A stretch of 64,000 bases of DNA from Pseudodesulfovibrio profundus (GTDB lineage Bacteria > Desulfobacterota > Desulfovibrionia > Desulfovibrionales > Desulfovibrionaceae): the NCBI RefSeq assembly GCF_900217235.1, contig NZ_LT907975.1, positions 3,509,001-3,573,000 on the forward strand. Direction: 5' to 3'. How positions within the stretch are numbered: position 1 is the first letter of the stretch; the number at the start of each line of letters is the position of its first letter. Of this stretch, positions 60,704 to 64,000 are shown in pieces. The notes under the pieces are model-generated. The model did no database searches, was not told where the DNA came from, and was given only the letters and a program-made list of their open reading frames with translations. Made by a program: the position numbers and the translations under genes.

Positions 60704-61015
60704 ATGGACAATTTGACCGAACTCACGCCTTTGGCCCCTATGGATGGTCCCATAGATGTAATACTTGATGCAGGCAGCACGTATAAAACGGAAAATGTCT
60801 GCGCAAAAATGATCCGGTTTTCAGTTGAGGAAGGCAAGGTTTCCAATCTGGATTTCGTCGGCGGTTGCGATGGTAACCTCAAAGCGATTTCCCGTCTGCT
60901 GGAAGGAATGGAAGTTGGGGAAGTGATTGCCAAGCTCAAAGGGATCACCTGCGGCAAAAAAGACACTTCCTGCACCGATCAGTTGTGTAACGCACTGAGC
61001 GAGTACGCCAAGTAG
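60704..61015 (+). CDS. TSCPD-domain protein
   Basis: 103 residues from ATG 60704 (the frame has a TTG two codons earlier). The C-terminus has the family cysteines GGCDGNLKAISRLLEG, ITCGKKDTSCTDQLCNALSEYAK. The domain also forms the C-terminus of some ribonucleotide reductases, where its Cys pairs shuttle electrons. As a stand-alone protein its role is unknown. It is followed by a strong terminator. Confidence 0.82.
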   Translation: MDNLTELTPLAPMDGPIDVILDAGSTYKTENVCAKMIRFSVEEGKVSNLDFVGGCDGNLKAISRLLEGMEVGEVIAKLKGITCGKKDTSCTDQLCNALSEYAK

Positions 61016-61049
61016 CTGCACTACATTATTGGCCGTAAGCCAATGAATG

Positions 61050-61082
61050 GCCCCGTCATCCAATGGATGACGGGGCTTTTTT
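61050..61082. terminator. Intrinsic terminator
   Basis: GCCCCGTCATCC (61050-61061), AAT, GGATGACGGGGC (61065-61076), then TTTTTTG. Ends the TSCPD gene. Confidence 0.93.
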
Positions 61083-61145
61083 GTGCCTGAAAAGGGCTCT
61101 CGCTTGGAACGGTAACGTATTCTCGGGCTGAGAATAGTAGCTTCA

Positions 61146-61550
61146 CTATTTGGTCGGTTTTTTTGTCTGAGCCGATGCCGCCGCTTCTTCGATGAGTTTA
61201 GCCAGCACGTCAATCTCCACCGGCTTGAAGAGAAAATTGTACGCTCCGGCGGCAAGGGCCTTCAGTCCGTCGGACATCCGTCCGTTCCCGGTCAGTATGA
61301 TGACCTGCACCTCACTGAATTGCTTTTTTATGACCTTCAGAACCTGCATCCCATTGATCCCGGGCATGAGCAGGTCCAATACAACAACATCTATCTGTCC
61401 GGTCTCAAGCATGGCAAAGGCGTCGGTTCCGTCTTCGGCGGTGGACACATCCATGCCACGCCTTGTCAGTCGTTTCGCCAGCGGCGTGCTGAATGCTGTT
61501 TCGTCATCGACAAGCAGAACCCGGATCGGTGCGGTGGAGTCTTTTTTCAT
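61146..61550 (-). CDS. Single-domain response regulator
   Basis: 134 residues from ATG 61550 (ATG 61592 adds a non-family N-terminus). Receiver fold with VLLVDDETAF, phospho-acceptor Asp59 in VVVLDLLMPG, VIILTGNG and FLFKPVEID, then a short tail. No output domain. It is divergent from the sensor kinase at 62075 across a long regulatory gap and could be a second target of that kinase. Confidence 0.88.
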   Translation of the reverse strand: MKKDSTAPIRVLLVDDETAFSTPLAKRLTRRGMDVSTAEDGTDAFAMLETGQIDVVVLDLLMPGINGMQVLKVIKKQFSEVQVIILTGNGRMSDGLKALAAGAYNFLFKPVEIDVLAKLIEEAAASAQTKKPTK

Positions 61551-61726
61551 GCTGTATTCTTGATCACTCTGTAAGAAGTTGTGTTCATGCACAGGTACGC
61601 CATTTTTTATGTTTCGTTGAGTTATATTTTTTTATCAATGATAACAAGAGTTAGTAAAAAATGGGTAAAAAAGTCTCGTTTTTTTGAGTGCTGGAATGTG
61701 GCGTACTTTTGCGCTTTTCTTAATAG

Positions 61727-61839
61727 TGGGGTAAATTGTACCACCTGTATCAAAAAAGGTGAATTACCTCACGGTATCAGGGTTATCATCAGAAATCACA
61801 GGTGTGGTACACTTTGTACCACTGGTACGAAATGTACCA
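61727..61839. promoter_or_regulatory. Array of TGGTAC-N5-GTACCA palindromes
   Basis: Two perfect palindromes, TGGTACACTTTGTACCA (61805-61821) and TGGTACGAAATGTACCA (61823-61839), lie 18 bases apart. A third with one conserved arm (TGGGGTAAATTGTACCA) is at 61727-61743. Their position 160-270 bases upstream of a -24/-12 promoter fits enhancer-binding-protein sites. Confidence 0.75.
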
Positions 61840-61998
61840 AAAAAAGCGATTTTTTGGACCTTGGAAGGCACAAGCCGTTATTTTTTTGGATTGATCTCTC
61901 GATTGGATTTGTGAGTGGGTGTTTATGTAGTCATCTGATATTTAAGTATTTATCATGAAAAACGGTGCGGAAGGCTTATGATATTTTTTTCACGACCG

Positions 61999-62014
61999 TG
62001 GCACACGCCTTGCT
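61999..62014 (+). promoter_or_regulatory. Sigma-54 promoter of the sensor-kinase operon
   Basis: TGGCACACGCCTTGCT has GG and GC ten bases apart. It lies about 60 bases before the ATG at 62075. Confidence 0.82.
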
Positions 62015-62074
62015 CAAGTGCATCCAACTGGCGCAGTATCCTTCATTGGGAAGGTAGGCCGAAGAGAGGTTGTT

Positions 62075-63784
62075 ATGCATCCTGAAAAGAAGTCATCCTA
62101 CGATAAGCTTTCGCGCAATCTGGCGTTGACCGTGATTACGGTCTCCATTGCGCCGCTTATTCTTGTGGGTGGCCTCATCTTCGACCAGTTCCGCTCCATC
62201 TATAAGGAGAAGGTCTATTCGCACCTTGCCGAGGTCGTCGACAAGCACAAGGAGAACATCAACACCTTCCTTGAAGAAAAGCTTGGTGAAGTTCACTACC
62301 TCGAGCAGGCCTTTTCCTACGAGGAGTTAACTGATGACACCAAGCTTGACGAGATACTGCGCGGCATGCAGCAGCAGTATGGGCGTATCTTCGTTGACCT
62401 CGGAGTGATCAATGCCGAGGGCAGGCAGATTGCCTACGCCGGTCCCTTCAACCTGCAAGGCGCTGACTACTCCGGTGCAGACTGGTACCAGAATTCCCGC
62501 TCACACAAGGCCGGCATCAGTGATGTTTTCCTCGGTCTTCGCCAGTCCCCACACTTCATTATTACGGTAAACAATTTCCATAACGGCGAGCAGTGGACCC
62601 TCCGTGCCACCATCGATTTTCTCGCCTTCAGCCATCTTGTCGAAAATATCCGCATCGGTGAGACCGGTGCAGCATACATACTCAATGATGAAGGTGTATT
62701 CCAGACCCGCCCCCGTGAAAACTACGGCAAGGGCCTGGTACTGACTCCCCAACGCGTCATCAATCATCCGACCCCGGACAATGTTTCCATTACCAAGACC
62801 AACGGCAGTGATGGCGAGCTGTACATCAGCGTCACCGCACCGCTGAACGACGGTGCCTGGAAGCTGGTCTACCTGCAACGCGCTTCCGACGCCTTCTCGG
62901 CCATGACCCGGACCGAATACGTGACATTGATCATCTTCCTGCTGGGCGGCATCGGCATCGTGCTCATGGCGCTGCTTGTTGCCCGTAAGCTGGTGGTTCG
63001 CTGTCAGATCATCGATCGCGAGGCCGAGATGATGAACAAGCAGATGGTCGAGACCGGCAAGCTGGCAGCCATCGGTGAGTTGGCAGCAGGTATCGCTCAC
63101 GAGATCAATAATCCCGTCGCCATCATGATCGAAGAGGCGGGGTGGGTTTCTGACCTTCTTGAAGACGAGTCCGGCGAAATCAAGTCGGCTGGCGAGATTG
63201 AGCGTGCGCTTCTGCAGGTGCAGACCCAGGGCCGCCGCTGCAAGGATATCACCCACAAATTGTTGAGCTTTGCCCGGCAGACCGATTCCCGCGTGACCGA
63301 TGTTTCATTGCCGCCGCTCATTCGTGAGGTCGTGGATATCTCCATGCAGCCCGCGCGATACGCCCAGGTGGATTTCTCCCTGAACCTGGACGACGACATG
63401 CCGCAGGTGCGTGCATCGGTCACTGAGTTGCAGCAGGTATTTCTGAATCTGATCAATAATTCCATCCAGGCCATGGATGCGGAGGGCGGCACGCTTTCCG
63501 TGACGTGCAGCGAGCAGGATGGACAGGCGCAGGTGGTGATTGCTGATACCGGTCCCGGTATTCCGGCAGCCAACCTCAGCCGAATTTTCGAGCCTTTCTT
63601 TACCACCAAGCCGGTGGGCAAGGGGAGCGGCCTCGGCCTCTCCATCTGCTTCGGCATCATCCACCAGATGGGTGGAGAAATAGACGTAGACAGCACGGTG
63701 GGTGTCGGTACCCGGTTTACCATCCGACTGCCGCTCCTGCCGCATCCCATCCAGGAACCAACAAAGGAGTTACACCATGACTAA
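62075..63784 (+). CDS. Cache-domain sensor histidine kinase
   Basis: 569 residues from ATG 62075 (AGAGAGG upstream; the frame extends to 62018). Membrane segment LALTVITVSIAPLILVGGLIF, extracytoplasmic dCache_1-like domain (GVINAEGRQIAYAGPFNLQGADYSGADWY, VFLGLRQSPHFIITVNNF), second segment YVTLIIFLLGGIGIVLMALLVA. HisKA with His342 (ELAAGIAHEINNPVA), HATPase with NLINNSIQAMD, ADTGPGIP, GKGSGLGLSICFG. No PAS. It shares a message with the regulator at 63777, which overlaps its last eight bases. It should sense an external small molecule. Confidence 0.92.
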   Translation: MHPEKKSSYDKLSRNLALTVITVSIAPLILVGGLIFDQFRSIYKEKVYSHLAEVVDKHKENINTFLEEKLGEVHYLEQAFSYEELTDDTKLDEILRGMQQQYGRIFVDLGVINAEGRQIAYAGPFNLQGADYSGADWYQNSRSHKAGISDVFLGLRQSPHFIITVNNFHNGEQWTLRATIDFLAFSHLVENIRIGETGAAYILNDEGVFQTRPRENYGKGLVLTPQRVINHPTPDNVSITKTNGSDGELYISVTAPLNDGAWKLVYLQRASDAFSAMTRTEYVTLIIFLLGGIGIVLMALLVARKLVVRCQIIDREAEMMNKQMVETGKLAAIGELAAGIAHEINNPVAIMIEEAGWVSDLLEDESGEIKSAGEIERALLQVQTQGRRCKDITHKLLSFARQTDSRVTDVSLPPLIREVVDISMQPARYAQVDFSLNLDDDMPQVRASVTELQQVFLNLINNSIQAMDAEGGTLSVTCSEQDGQAQVVIADTGPGIPAANLSRIFEPFFTTKPVGKGSGLGLSICFGIIHQMGGEIDVDSTVGVGTRFTIRLPLLPHPIQEPTKELHHD

Positions 63785-64000
63785 TGCCACCGTTCTCATC
63801 GTGGACGACGAAATGGGATTTGTCGACACTATGGCCAAGCGTCTTGAAAAGCGCAACATGGTCGTATTCAAGGCCTTTGAGGGAGATGCAGCGCTCCAGC
63901 AGTTGGAACAGCATCCGGAAATTCAGGTGGTCGTCCTCGATATGAAGATGCCCAACAAGGATGGTCTGACCGTATTGCAGGAGATCAAGGAGTCGTATCC
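63777..64000 (+). CDS. Response regulator, partial (runs off the window)
   Basis: Starts at ATG 63777 inside the last codons of the kinase gene (AAAGGAG upstream). The visible 74 residues are a receiver domain: TNATVLIVDDEMGFVDTMAKR, with the phospho-acceptor Asp55 in VVVLDMKMPNKDGL. The frame continues past 64000. It is the likely partner of the kinase. Whether a sigma-54 AAA+ or DNA-binding domain follows cannot be seen. Confidence 0.88.
   Translation, partial: MTNATVLIVDDEMGFVDTMAKRLEKRNMVVFKAFEGDAALQQLEQHPEIQVVVLDMKMPNKDGLTVLQEIKESY

Larger units (their letters stand above)
61551..62074. other. AT-rich regulatory region between two signalling genes
   Basis: No gene. It holds the repeated TGGTAC sites at 61727-61839 and a sigma-54 promoter at 61999-62014, and a region with inverted CACCT/AGGTG (61742-61761). 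Both the leftward response regulator and the rightward kinase start from it. Confidence 0.6.

Overview
The window looks like a chromosomal segment of a free-living, diazotrophic sulfate-reducing bacterium of the Desulfovibrionaceae (Desulfovibrio/Pseudodesulfovibrio type). The evidence is the nif order nifH-nifI1-nifI2-nifD-nifK with nif-associated small proteins, several -24/-12 (sigma-54) promoters, a cysteine-rich sensor kinase, a TRAP transporter, and a soluble molybdopterin/4Fe-4S oxidoreductase pair next to a TauE/SafE-type transporter. This assignment rests on gene content and family knowledge only. I saw no rRNA, tRNA or CRISPR array.

Layout. 1-3.4 kb is an AT-richer accessory patch: a truncated gene, a small secreted protein, an intact IS3-family element, a secreted alpha/beta hydrolase and a shred of a second IS3 transposase. 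3.4-13.1 kb holds a GAF-PAS-GGDEF diguanylate cyclase, then a LacI-regulated locus (a divergent metallo-beta-lactamase-fold protein, dctPQM TRAP transporter, glycerophosphodiester phosphodiesterase), then a LysR/LysE pair. 13.1-15.7 kb on the minus strand holds a 54-residue zinc ribbon and an operon of two DUF1538 membrane proteins, a PII-like protein and a CBS-domain protein. 16.0-18.2 kb is an IS5-family element abutting the surviving front half of a Cache-type sensor. 18.3-27.3 kb holds a double DUF1566 protein, a GltD/NfnB-like flavoprotein, a patatin lipoprotein and a TetR-MFP-RND efflux operon.

27.3-41.1 kb is the nitrogen-fixation island. nifV, a 56-residue secreted peptide and an unknown repeat protein run leftwards. 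nifH, I1, I2, D, K, a NifB-like protein without its radical-SAM cysteines, a thioredoxin-like ferredoxin, a GNAT protein, nifE, nifN, nifB and a small unknown protein run rightwards. The two arms have facing sigma-54 promoters with shared palindromic enhancer-like sites midway between them.

41.2-46.3 kb holds a divergent pair (molybdopterin oxidoreductase and four-cluster ferredoxin) separated by two CRP/FNR-type boxes, then a TauE/SafE transporter and an unknown membrane protein. 47.1-54.1 kb is a tightly packed five-gene unit: phosphonate-type binding lipoprotein, sensor kinase with an eight-cysteine module, single-domain response regulator, PEP-synthase-like enzyme with an unrecognised C-terminus, and a dual-specificity phosphatase fused to a YkgJ-type cysteine domain. 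This is my best candidate for an undescribed system. 54.3-60.2 kb is a complete ribose operon rbsDACBKR behind a large LacI-type palindrome. The last 4 kb holds an alkyltransferase-like protein, a TSCPD protein, a lone response regulator, and a Cache-type sensor kinase with a partner regulator. That kinase is expressed from a sigma-54 promoter with a repeated TGGTAC-N5-GTACCA array upstream.
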